From: Ulva prolifera
Taxonomy: Eukaryota; Chlorophyta; Ulvophyceae; Ulvales; Ulvaceae
Direction: 5' to 3'
Length of the DNA stretch: 64,000 bases
NCBI GenBank assembly: GCA_023078555.1
Contig: CM041204.1
Location: forward strand, 3,502,430-3,566,429
Position numbers and translations under genes: made by a program. How positions within the stretch are numbered: the stretch's first letter is position 1; the number at the start of each line of letters is the position of its first letter. Below are positions 34,801 through 44,739 of the stretch, piece after piece. The notes beneath the pieces are model-generated. The model was not told the origin of the DNA. It did not search any database and saw only the letters and a list, made by a program, of their open reading frames with translations.

Positions 34801-36258
34801 CCGCATATTCTGAAGATTCTGCCTTATTATAAGATGCGATAGACTTGCGTTTGGGCATCACGTATCCCAGAGCAATGCTCAATGAGCATTAAGCAAAGGG
34901 CAGCTGGTGATTACAACTTGAACATGAATTGAATTCATGAATTGTCTTGAATGGGACGGCAAACAATAAATCAACCGCGGTTTTGGGCCTTATCACACGG
35001 TGCGAGTCCACCGGCAACAGCTCTTTTTGTCTACTTTTCGAGACCGTGAAAGTGAGCTGGCATTACCCAGGTGTAGCAGAGCAGGGCCCGGTGTTTTTGC
35101 TCTGCACACCGGGCCCTAGGCCTGCTCTGCTACACCTGCTTCCGGTAGAATTCTACCTATCTTAAGGTGTTTACAAAAGAGTGGATGGGAGAAGGCAAAT
35201 ACTACGGAAGAATTGTTTTCGAATCTCATCCGAAAGAATCTCATCCTGCTTGTGGTAGAAGGCAATACCAGGCACATTGGCTTGCCATGTGTCCACCAAT
35301 ACTATTGTACTGGAGGAACGACTAAGCACGCCCAACACGTGGGCCCATATGTGTATATATACAGTTGACTCATAAGTTTGGGTCTGACCGCGTGGCCTTG
35401 TGCTGTTCTTGGCCGATTCACGCGGAATCAGTTGAGTCATGACACGCTGCTGCAGCAGCAGTCTAGATCGGCCCCTGGCCATGCAGTCAAGTCGAAGCAA
35501 GCACGCAGGCAAGACGCCCCCGCATGAGCAGCCATGACCCAAGCCTACCATCGCTGTAGCAGGGTTACACATCATTCATCAGACAGGCAATCGCACCGCT
35601 AGATTGCGATTCAAGATGCTATAGCTACATGCCAGTTGAGTTCGCAGAGTTCGCAGGAAGTACTCTTTTGTTCAACATGTCCACACGTCGCCAGCAGTTC
35701 GGAACCGAATTCGCGAAGAGTCATCGGACACAGAAAAAAACAACAATCTCTTCCAAAGTAGCATTCACACAAACACAGCCACTGGCATGGTGCACACTGC
35801 AGCAGGTATCTCGAAATGGCTAGCTCACACATGACTTACGCAGCTGCAGTATTGGGACCTCATGGCGCATCAACACGTCCCCACGTCCCCATCAGGGAGC
35901 CGAGGACGAATCTATGGTAGCTTGTACGCACCTTCAGTGCCTTCGCTTGTCTATCCAGGTCCGCTCCGTCCTGAGCGCAGCTGCAGAAGCTGCCGCAGAG
36001 CGTGCCGCAGGCATCTAGATCTTCTGCCTCGCACTCCAGGGCACATGCAGCCCAGGCCTTGAGCTCCGCCACTGACAAAGGCAGTGGAAAGTCTTCATTC
36101 GAGTCGTCTGCTTCTTCGGGGAGGTCACGAAGCAAGTCACATCGCAGCGCTAAATGTGCTGGTATGTGTGGAGCAGCCAGATCTGTCGCAAAAACGAACG
36201 ATGGCGCACCGGCTTCGAGCCGAACCGATACACAAGGTGGCGTCCGGTCTGATTCCAT
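31898..36258 (-). CDS. SKP1/BTB-like domain plus leucine-rich repeat protein, intact
   Basis: Three minus-strand exons join in phase 0: 36258-35932 (donor GTGCGTAC), 34658-34500 (acceptor GCAG, donor GTGCGG) and 33853-31898 (acceptor TACAG), giving about 813 residues. Residues about 8-85 (CDLLRDLP, FPLPLSVAELKAWAACAL) and exon 2 (QAADILRDFKTIASLNRRLL) have the spacing of a SKP1/BTB fold, suggesting an adaptor for a cullin ubiquitin ligase; that is inference. A linker region carries VPPHCLPGIL, ARLLQLFPRYLHP and SSCASMTFQLLAAAA. The C-terminal half has about a dozen RI-type LRRs, e.g. LRSLSVGYNRLGDTGLECLA. The exon/intron layout is shared with the pseudogene at 12.5-15.8 kb. Start chosen as the first Met of exon 1. 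Ligand and partners unknown. Confidence 0.75.
34041..34098 (-). repeat. 58-bp interspersed repeat, copy 2
   Basis: Reverse complement of the repeat at 17222-17279, at roughly 80% identity by eye. It lies in the second intron of the LRR gene. Confidence 0.7.
35069..35137. repeat. Long hairpin with about 26-bp arms in an LRR-gene intron
   Basis: The left arm 35069-35094 (AGGTGTAGCAGAGCAGG then GCCCGGTGT) pairs with 35106-35137, whose strand has a few extra bases (CCTAGG) in the middle. The loop is about 11 bases. It lies in intron 1 (35931-34659). Confidence 0.75.
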
Positions 36259-37420
36259 GCGGTTGAATCTGGGGCGTGACCGCCTCCGAGCAGGCGAGCA
36301 AACGCCCTCATAAACTTTTTTGAGACGCGGTGATCATGACTGATCAAGATCGCACGGCGTCGACGTCGCAGGTTGCAACAGCGCGTTCAACCTTGGCCAA
36401 AGAGAAGTTGGAAGCTTGAGATCGCAAGCAGTGAAGAGCGGGTATTAATCAATTCAGAATTCAGAGGCCTGTGTGCGTCACGCTAGCTGTCACGCTGATG
36501 ATCATGACCATGTGCGGCAACGCCGTTTGCAGCCCTGAATGCCGCGTTAATGCGTTAATTCGATCCAAACCAATCACTAAGGCAACGCATATGATATCAT
36601 GATGATTGCTGCCGTCGCTCAGGATGACTGCTGCAGTCGGTCAGCTGCTCCGCCGACATGTATCCACCGACATGCATGAATATTCGAATTTGAATTCAAA
36701 TGGTGCACACCAAGTGCCCAACAGTGACTAAGCGGGGTGCATCTGCAGCTGTAACACCGCGGCATTCTGCCACAGTTCGCAATCCGGATCCCCTACCCAA
36801 ATTCTGGTGCCAGGTACCGGTACTTGTCAGAACCGAACACTGGAGCCTGCCTTCTGGAACAGCACCAGAAGTGCACCATGCATGCTTGATTTTCTGGCCC
36901 GGGGTGAGAGCTCTGTTCATGGAGCATTTGATGTGGTTGTGCTTGGTTGTTGTCCAGGTGGTTTGTTGGGATGAGCTTTGGTGGTTGCTTGTGTGGCAGC
37001 CAGTCACTGGTTTGGCTTAGTGTGTTTGTATGCTTTGCCATACAATGGCTGGGTATGTGCAACTCAAGTATGCATGCTGCAGAGAGTCAGCTGACTCCTT
37101 GATCCACACATCTGATTGATCAAAGCGCATATAGCCAGTGGCCGCCACACCAGAATAGTAGACGGGCCTGGAGGAGGGTGGCATGCCAGTGATGAGTCCC
37201 TTGCAAAATTTAAGCTGGTGTGGCTGCAGGAGCGTGGGGGCCGGAGGGCTGTGCATGCACGCCGCCCTCTGCAGTCTGGCAGCCTCTCATGCCAAGCCGC
37301 CTCAGGCGCGACTGTGTTTGGTGTTTCTACGGGTACACGTTAGGGCCCTGAGGCCCATCCGGATGGCACAGAGCCGAGGTGGGTGTCCATCTCGTCTCGT
37401 GCCGAGGTCTAGGTGGCACG

Positions 37421-37540
37421 AGATCAACCGAGGTGACCTAGGAATCCTAGGAATCGTACGATTTGACCTCGGACTCTTACAATTTGACCTCGGACTTGTA
37501 CGGTTCACCTCGGATTGCACTATTTCACCTTGGATCGGGT
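37421..37540. repeat. Array with 20-bp period carrying CACCTCGG/CCGAGGTG motifs
   Basis: Six 20-base units run from 37421 to 37540. The last four carry TTGACCTCGGAC, TTGACCTCGGAC, TTCACCTCGGAT and TTCACCTTGGAT at the same offset. The inverse motif CCGAGGT occurs at 37374, 37402 and 37428, and again near 37967, with CACCTCGG and CCTCGG at 37988-38030. Confidence 0.75.
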
Positions 37541-38201
37541 GTGCACACCCTGCATGCAGGCATGTACAAAGCAGCATTACGCTTGTTCAATCAATATATA
37601 GCATTGCAATACACTACAGCAGACATACAAACCTTACAATCGTCATTCAATTGATTCCACTTCCCTCGTTAGAAATTTTTAATTTTTAAATCTGCATCCT
37701 CATGTGCAAGTGCCTCCATGTTCGCTACTAAAACCTCCTCATCACAGGCTTCCACCACAAATATATTTTTGTTCTGTGCGACAAACACCATCTACTCACC
37801 TTCAAACGACTTCGCCAGTGGTAATCAATGTGAGTTATAATTAATTATAGTTTGTTCATGCCCTGGGCTTGTGCACCTGTCTCCGCACTATGTGGTTTCC
37901 AAACAGTGTCTAGTAGTGCGTATGCGACTTTAAGCAGTGTTCGATATAACGGGACCTAGACCCCATCCGAGGTGGGCCATTTTTTCACCTCGGCCTCGGT
38001 ACGAGAATCGTACCGAGTTCATTCGCCTCGGAATAGAACGAGGTCCTATACCTTGCCTTTGCCATCCCTAGTACACGTGCACATGTGTACTACCTACAAG
38101 GAAGTACAGGAACTACATGCGCACCCGCACGCGCCCAGCTGGGTGCAGCCGCGCGCTGCCTGCACCATCGGACGGTGCTACAAGCACGGCGCCCCACCTC
38201 G

Positions 38202-38202
<1 letters not shown>

Positions 38203-38236
<34 letters not shown>
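38203..38236. repeat. C34 homopolymer
   Basis: Uninterrupted run of 34 C on the plus strand; no coding context can be supported around it. Confidence 0.9.
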
Positions 38237-38241
<5 letters not shown>

Positions 38242-40924
38242 GCAAAGTGCACAGTGTTTGCGCAAGGGATCCCACGGTCCGGCGCACTGGTTAGATCGTG
38301 CGGGAATGCACAGTCTCCGGGCAGTGCACATGACCACTCGATCGGCCAGCTGGCAGACTAGTCTTCAACCGGGAGAGGTCCACGCCCCGCCCTGCTGGCA
38401 TGCAATGACCATCATGTGGGCTTCCATACACTAACACGAGATCCCAAACGTACTCATGTCCGCCAGGCCTCGAGCGTACGTCCACCGCGGACTAGGTACC
38501 TGAGAGCTCACAGCAAACATCACGTGCACCTCCCCTGCAATATTAATTAATGTTGTGCCGCACAGCCTAGGGTGCCACAGGGGCTTGGGACTTCGGAAGC
38601 ACCATGCTCACCCTCTCCAGCAATGGTAGGTCACCTTGCATCGTGTTCAGGGCTATTGTCCACCAACTACACCCATATGCTCCGAATGGTTCCATGTGAT
38701 TGGGCCAGACCACCCAGCACTGCTCGCCAGTCGCTGCGTGGAGGTTGCCCATCCTGCCAGCGCTCACTGGCAGTTGTGCTCGGCGGTACAGGAGTCTGCA
38801 GTTGGCTGCAAGCTCTTGGTTGTGCGATCTGTGGTGGTGAACGCGCGAGGCGTCATGGGCGTGAGTGAGTGTGGCACCTGGTGGTAGTACCTGGAAGCCC
38901 AAATGATAGTCAGTGCATGCCAACAGGGCTAGCTGTGGTTCTCTTTCTGTTAATAACGGCCGCCCACATGAACCATGCACAATGTGTCGGAGCTCGGGTG
39001 CCCTTGAATCCACAATGCCATAACGATCGCTGACCCTGGAGCAGGGTGACCACAGCACCCAACATAGCTTCCAAAGCGTCTGCCCTGTGCAAGGCGCCCA
39101 CATGGATGCCGCACAGCAGTATGTCTGCAGAATCCAGTTGTCCAGTGTGCTTCGTGCTCGACGTGCCCTGACGTCCTGCCCAGCCCTTCAGCCAGGACGA
39201 CGAGTATGCAGCCCAGAGAGTGCCAACCAGATGCAGCTGTCGTCCATGCTATTCACAGGATCAGGCCCCACTTGTGCACTCCACATCGATCCACACTCGA
39301 CAGATACACTAGTGCCAGCATGAACGTGTGGGACAGGCAGTGCAGCCTCGACATCTTCAGCCCACATCCAACAGCATCGTTCTTCATCATGAGAGCGAGT
39401 GGCGGTCCTTGTAGGTTGACGTTGGAGCTGCTCAGCTCAGGTTGCAGCGGATTGTGCATGTGGGGCGATGAGACCGAGCACGGCACAACCCAAGACAGGA
39501 GAGCAGACGACCATACAGGCACTGCTGCCAATCCTGACGGCGAGTCAAGCCGTGGTGCAGGTGCAGGGCATGCAGATGCTGCTGCAGTCCAGAGCATGCT
39601 CCAATTCGGGCACGGACCACGAGTGCCCGGAGCAACACGGCATTGTCGCGACGGACCACACAATAATACCCAAGCTTACTGGCCTGCTAAAGTCATACTC
39701 GACGTCTTGCGTAGAGGACACGACGCGGCAAATTCGCTCAACGCTTGCGTGTCCGCCTGGCATCAGAACCTATGCATGAATGCGCCAGCAGCAGTGTGTA
39801 CTCTTCACTCGAACGAAAGCATCTAGACTCTACAGGTGTATAGAGTGTAGGTACTGTTGGCCGACTGTGCTAATACAAATCGTGTTCTTGTGTCACGAAG
39901 GCCGCAACATCGTCAGGCACACCGAGTCCTCCCAGTGGATTGGCGCCGCGGGACGTACAACCGTACGCGGCGAATAAAGTTAAGAGATCGACACTGGCAG
40001 GCTCCTTGGGTGTCCCCTTTTTTGGTCCCTCACATACTGCCATTAGTGCTAGCGAGTGCCGAGGTACGCGAGCACCTGTGAGGGCAAGGCGCGGTCACCA
40101 CCACAGCAAGAACACAGAACAGATTTCATTAGTCAGCCTCTAGTCGAGGTCGAATTGAGATGCGCTGGAGCGCCGCTTCTAAGAGGCCGCTGGCCGGCGA
40201 GCAGTGAAACGGGCGACAGCAAGATGAACGGCCGCCAGTGCCACGAACGTGCTCAAACTGAACCGATATGAGACATTGAAGTTTGCGGATTCAGAAGGTG
40301 AGAAGGACAGGCATGGCTGCATGGCCGTTGCCAGCGGGGTCGAGAGAAACACCTGGATGCCCTGCGCAAGCCATAGAGCGTCGATAGCAGTGATAATCTG
40401 CTCGACCATGGAGGTTAGCGACGGCCTGCTTGCGCTTTCAGGTCGCCTGACTGCTCGCGACCGCTGCGCTGCTGCGGGCTGCATGCGCAGCTGTCCGCGC
40501 GTCTCTGGTGGCGACTCTAGCTATTCAACACTCTATAGGTTTACCTACGGACACGCACGACGCGTTTGCTACATGCTGCCAACAGAATCCATGCCGCCGA
40601 CACAGACCACAGCGACGGTTCCGAATCAAAATGAAACACGATCGATGGCAAGGCGACCGCGATCTGGCACCACACACGCACAAATTCACTCGAATACAGA
40701 TCTTGCCGCAATGGAAGGCGCCTGCACAAGTATGGCCACTGCGTTTATGCTGGGATCGAAAGCATCGAAGCAGGTGGCTGGAGCGGTTGCTCTGGTCACC
40801 AAAGCCACCGTGGTCAGCGGCTGCCAAGTCAGCACATGTGTCATGCACATCAACCGCTGTATGTAGTTACAAAGGACAGAGGCCGGGCAGCGAGCCGTTG
40901 CCAGGAATACACACGCAAATCCAC

Positions 40925-43900
40925 TCACGCAGTCATGGCACTAGGCCGGGCACGAGCACGTACCACAGCTCGGCCGGTGATGCCAGCCAAAGATTGAAGC
41001 CCTGCACGGAGCACAAGAGCATTCCCCTTGCACAACGCCACACTCAACCGGCGCAGAGCATTCGTCACAAACAAAGCACGGTTCACCTTACCACACCGAG
41101 ACGCAACCTCCGCCAGCCGATTCAAGTGATTCATGGCAGGCCGCCCCAAGCGACCATGCGTCTCATGCGACAACGGCACGAAACTATACGCATCAGGGTC
41201 GTACAAACGATAAGCAGTGCGTTTCTGCACGTCCCGCGTCTCCGCAGCACCCCCGTCCTCGCGGGCCGCACGGCCGCAATAGGAACCAGCACAGGGGTTC
41301 ACAACCGACACATCTCCTATGCACAAAGGGTCGCCCGGCGGCATAAACATGATGTCCCCCAGTTTCTCCTGGGCCACTGCCCTGAACACCTCATCCAGCG
41401 CCGTTGCCTGCGCGGCAGCGGCCTGCTCCCCAGGCCCCGCTGGATCCTGACCACCCGGCGCCGCCGCCGCCACCAGGGCCGCAGCCTGCGCTGCGTCTGG
41501 CGCGTGGCGCCCCATCTGGGCGCTGTGTCCAGCATCGGCGTCGGCGGCCGGAGCAGGCGTAGGTGTCGGCGCCTCGTCCGCGCGCGCGGTTGGCGGCGGC
41601 GGCGGGGCTGCAGGCATCGGCGCCGCGGGCAAGGCCGCCCCACGCGAAGGGCCCGCGACCTGGGAGGCGGGCTGTGGCGGAGCAGGGGGGGGCGGGCCCA
41701 ACGGGCCAGCATGGATCTGCCTCGATGCGGCCGCGAGCCGCGCGCGGACGAACGGCGCTGTGCGCGGGATGCGCGTGGATGCCACACACGCGTGGGACCC
41801 GATCTCGCGCCATTGTTTTTCAACGATATTGTGGCGCGAAGTCCAGGTCCCCGCATTGTGTGTGCAATTCATCGCGTGGTCGAGATCATGCGGCTGTATG
41901 AGAGTGCCACATTCGCAGCGCGAGCCGACCGCATTGGGAGGGGCTGGGGACATGCCCAGGAGATACCTGATGCACAGCATGAACTCAATGTCAGTCATGC
42001 GCAGCGCCTGGGAGAGCGGCAGGGTGCTCAACCAAAGGGTGGCTGCACGGCAAGCACAGCTGCGAAGCCGTGCCAAGTTGCATGCACCCTCGAGCGTGGC
42101 AACGTCATGGCTGGCAAGCAGAGCTGCCCGGCGGCGCAGGGCAACCAACTTTGTGATACGCTGCTGCATACCAGGTAACACCTTGGCGATGGTGTCGCCG
42201 CTCGCCGGCCCGGGCAGCTCCGGATGGAGCTGCTGAGCGACGTTGAGGGCCTGCCAGGTTTCCTGCAATTGTTGCCCGTGCGGCCCCCGGTACGGCTGCA
42301 TGCACTCGGGGCCTCCTGCGAACGCCTTTTGGCTCACCGCCGCTGCAGCGAGGTACGCTCCGTCCGCGACCTCCTGCGGCGTGGACGTGACGCCCAGGCC
42401 TCCGAGGCGCGCTGGAAGGACGGCTTGTGCGGCCGCACGAGTGTCGTCCCGCGGGATGCGCATGATTTCATTCACCGCAGCCAGGACGGACGCCTCCGTC
42501 CGGCGCATGTGATCGGAAATGTGCGCCCACGGCACCGCCCTGGCGTAGTGCAGCATACGGCGTTGGCAGGACATCGTGAGCAGCAAGAACTGGTCTTGCG
42601 CTTTCAGGGGCAAGCGCATCATCTTCTCGATGGTGGCGCACACCTTGTCGGCCGTCGCTTCCGCGTGCGCCGACTCGAACGCCGGGGTGCCGATGGGCGT
42701 GCCGGTGATGACGGTGCCCTCCGTGGCATGCGTTATGCCAAGCGCGGCCGCGACGGATCCCGCATGCTGGGGGTCGCGCGAGTAGGCCGTGCACTTGTGC
42801 AGCTGGGGCTCCAGCCCGAGGGGCTCTGCTGCCGAGACCAGCGCACGGAATGCGGCGGCGGCGTCCACGCGCTGCCCGGCGATGGTGCAGTCGTCATGAT
42901 ACGCCATGAGGGCGGCCGTGACCTCCCTCCCGGGTGGCTGGTGCTGGGCCTGCACTGCCTGGAGGGGGCCCTGGAGGGCCAGGGCGAAGAGCAGCGGGCT
43001 GATGGGGTCGCCTTGCCGCACGCCGCGCTGCGACGTGATTGCAGCGGTGCCGGGCGGTGCGCCTTCGATGTAGAGATTTGCGGGGAACCTGTAAAGCATG
43101 GTGGCGAAGGGCAGCAGCGCAGGCTTGTGAGACGCAACGGCCTCCAAGATGGCTGCACGGGACATCATGTTGAATGCATTCTTCCAGTCCAGCTGCACAA
43201 GCACGACATCGTCCCACGCTTGCAGCACGGCGCGCGCAGCATGGCCCAGGTTCTGCGCGCCCCCTGGCACCCCGACCCCCACCTGCAGCGGCGCGAGGGA
43301 GGCACCCAGGCCACTGCACAGGGTCATGGCGCACAGGCTTACCAGGCGCTGCCACGTCTCTGCAATGGCGATAGGGCGGACGCCTCCCTGTGGCTTCTCC
43401 TGCGGGAGGAGGCGGCAGTCCAGCAAGCGCGGGAGGTGTGGCAGCCGGCCGGCGAGGGCCGCATTCACGAAGCGGTGAATCTCCGTGAGCGCGGCCGTGG
43501 AGGCCGTGCCGGCAGCCCGGATGTGCTCATACGTCCACCCCGACAGGCCTGGGCCGCTGCCCTTCGGCAGCTTGTCGAGCAGGGCGAGGAGCGTCACCTC
43601 GTCGATTTGCAGCGGGGGCGCGGGCTCGGCGGGCTGGGTGTCGGGGGGGAGCGCTTCTGCGGGATGCAGGTGCCGCAGCGCCTCATGCACTTCCGGGGTG
43701 TACCTGGCGATGGGCGGCGCCTCCACTTTCTCCGCGCCTTTGCGGACATTACCGTCGCTCAGTGACCTGTGGACGGATTCCACCAGGCGGCGATCCTGGT
43801 TCTGATTCATTCTGCGCTTCTGGCTCGGAGTGGGCTCCGCCAGCCTGGGCTCCTCGCCGTCCATGAACAGCGTGATGCATGTACGAGCGCGGCGCGCCGT

Positions 43901-44079
43901 GCCGTCCCCTCCCTTCAGCGACAGAACCTTACCAGGGAAGTCGAGGACGCGGCCCAGGGCCAGTCGTGCTCCGTCGATGTTTGACGCGTCGCTGGCATCG
44001 TTGAAATCTCTGAGGAGCTCGCCCGTTGCGTCGCCGAACTCCGGGTGGACGGTGTCCGGGACCTTCGGGGAAGGCCTGG
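40925..44079 (-). CDS. LINE ORF, C-terminal part: reverse transcriptase and RLE endonuclease
   Basis: This is the larger piece of the ORF interrupted by copia; the N-terminal piece is 51141-50701. RT motifs in order are GVRPIAIAETWQRL, VQLDWKNAFN, RQGDPISPLLFAL and AYHDDC (the YxDD box as YHDD). After the thumb comes a Cys/His knuckle CECGTLIQPHDLDHAMNCTH, an Ala/Pro-rich linker, then GDVSVVNPC and a C-terminal FVPLSHETHGRLG segment as expected for a restriction-like endonuclease. The enzyme nicks a target and primes cDNA synthesis there. The reading frame has no stops for 1051 codons. With copia and one target duplication removed, the ORF totals 1197 codons including the stop. Confidence 0.85.
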
Positions 44080-44432
44080 TGTCACAATGCATGAGCCCGC
44101 GGGCAGCAGTGTGGTGACAGGTGCACCCATGCACGAACGATCCGCGGATCCAGTGTAGGGGTAAGCCGCCAGCTAGGATCGTCTCGATGTAGTGAGAGAG
44201 ATCGTGCGAGGGTTTCCCGCCGTAACCTTGACTGTTGAGTGTTCAGTGTGCATATAAGCATGTGCACACTGAGATCTGTAACCATTCTCTTTACTGTTTC
44301 CCGGTACTAGCACTTCCCTTCAACATCTCTCGGTTCTACCTCTGTGCGCAGCAGGTATGAGATGTTGGCTGTCCTGACCTGACCTGAATGAGGACTGCGC
44401 GTCCGCCCTGCACAAAGATAGCTTTTCTGACA
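44080..44432 (+). repeat. Copia 5' LTR
   Basis: 353 bp, TGTCAC...CTGACA. By eye it differs from the 3' LTR at only two positions (GAGCCC/GAGCCT near its start and GTGCACAC/GTGCATAC in the middle). It contains the promoter for the element; TATAAGC at about 44252 is a possible TATA box. Confidence 0.95.
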
Positions 44433-44446
44433 TGGTATCGGTGATG
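44433..44446 (+). promoter_or_regulatory. Primer-binding site of the copia element
   Basis: TGGTATCGGTGATG begins at the first base after the 5' LTR and has the TGGTATC start typical of copia sites complementary to initiator methionine tRNA. Confidence 0.75.
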
Positions 44447-44739
44447 TTAGCGTTTATGTCTGTTTATGGTCTTGTTCAGGAAAGCCGTCGGCCAATGTCT
44501 GCGCGCAGACACGGCGGGCATTCCACTGTTCTGCCGGCGCTCAGACTGCGGTCAAAAGCGCAGGCATCATTTAGCTTTCTCGTAGCATATTGTTGTTAGA
44601 CACAATTCGAGAAGCTTGTTTTAATGATCAGCGCTGAGAAAAGCGAACGCGTTCGTTTGTTCTCTCAACCCGTTTGCTCGCGAGCAATCCCACTGGTTAG
44701 TTGCTGCGCGCGACAAACAACCATCTGTCCTGATGCAGG

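Larger units (their letters stand above)
36259..40856. other. 4.6-kb gene-poor region between LRR gene and LINE
   Basis: Several frames are open but unconvincing. The plus-strand frame 39468-39779 has an armadillo-like pattern (IQALLPILTASQAVVQVQGM then IIPKLTGLLKSY). Minus-strand 39103-38567 is open for 178 codons, and minus-strand 40484-40179 ends in a hydrophobic stretch (FVALAAVHLAVARF). None has a start, splice partners and a clear domain, so I do not call them genes. A 20-bp array and a C34 run are listed separately. Confidence 0.35.

Noticed and set aside
38085-38434. Pro-rich and Gly-rich open frames around the C34 tract
   Set aside because: Homopolymer artefacts with no splice signals or homology to other frames in the window.
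38567-39103. 178-codon minus-strand frame
   Set aside because: Continuous and of ordinary composition, but no domain, start context, neighbouring exons or paralogue could support it.
40508-43765. Plus-strand open frames of 556 and 513 codons
   Set aside because: They are exact antisense shadows of the LINE RT ORF, kept open by its codon bias and GC content; no domain reads on the plus strand.
44433-44739. Leader after the copia PBS considered as a separate small gene
   Set aside because: It is the untranslated leader between PBS and Gag; short frames there have no support.
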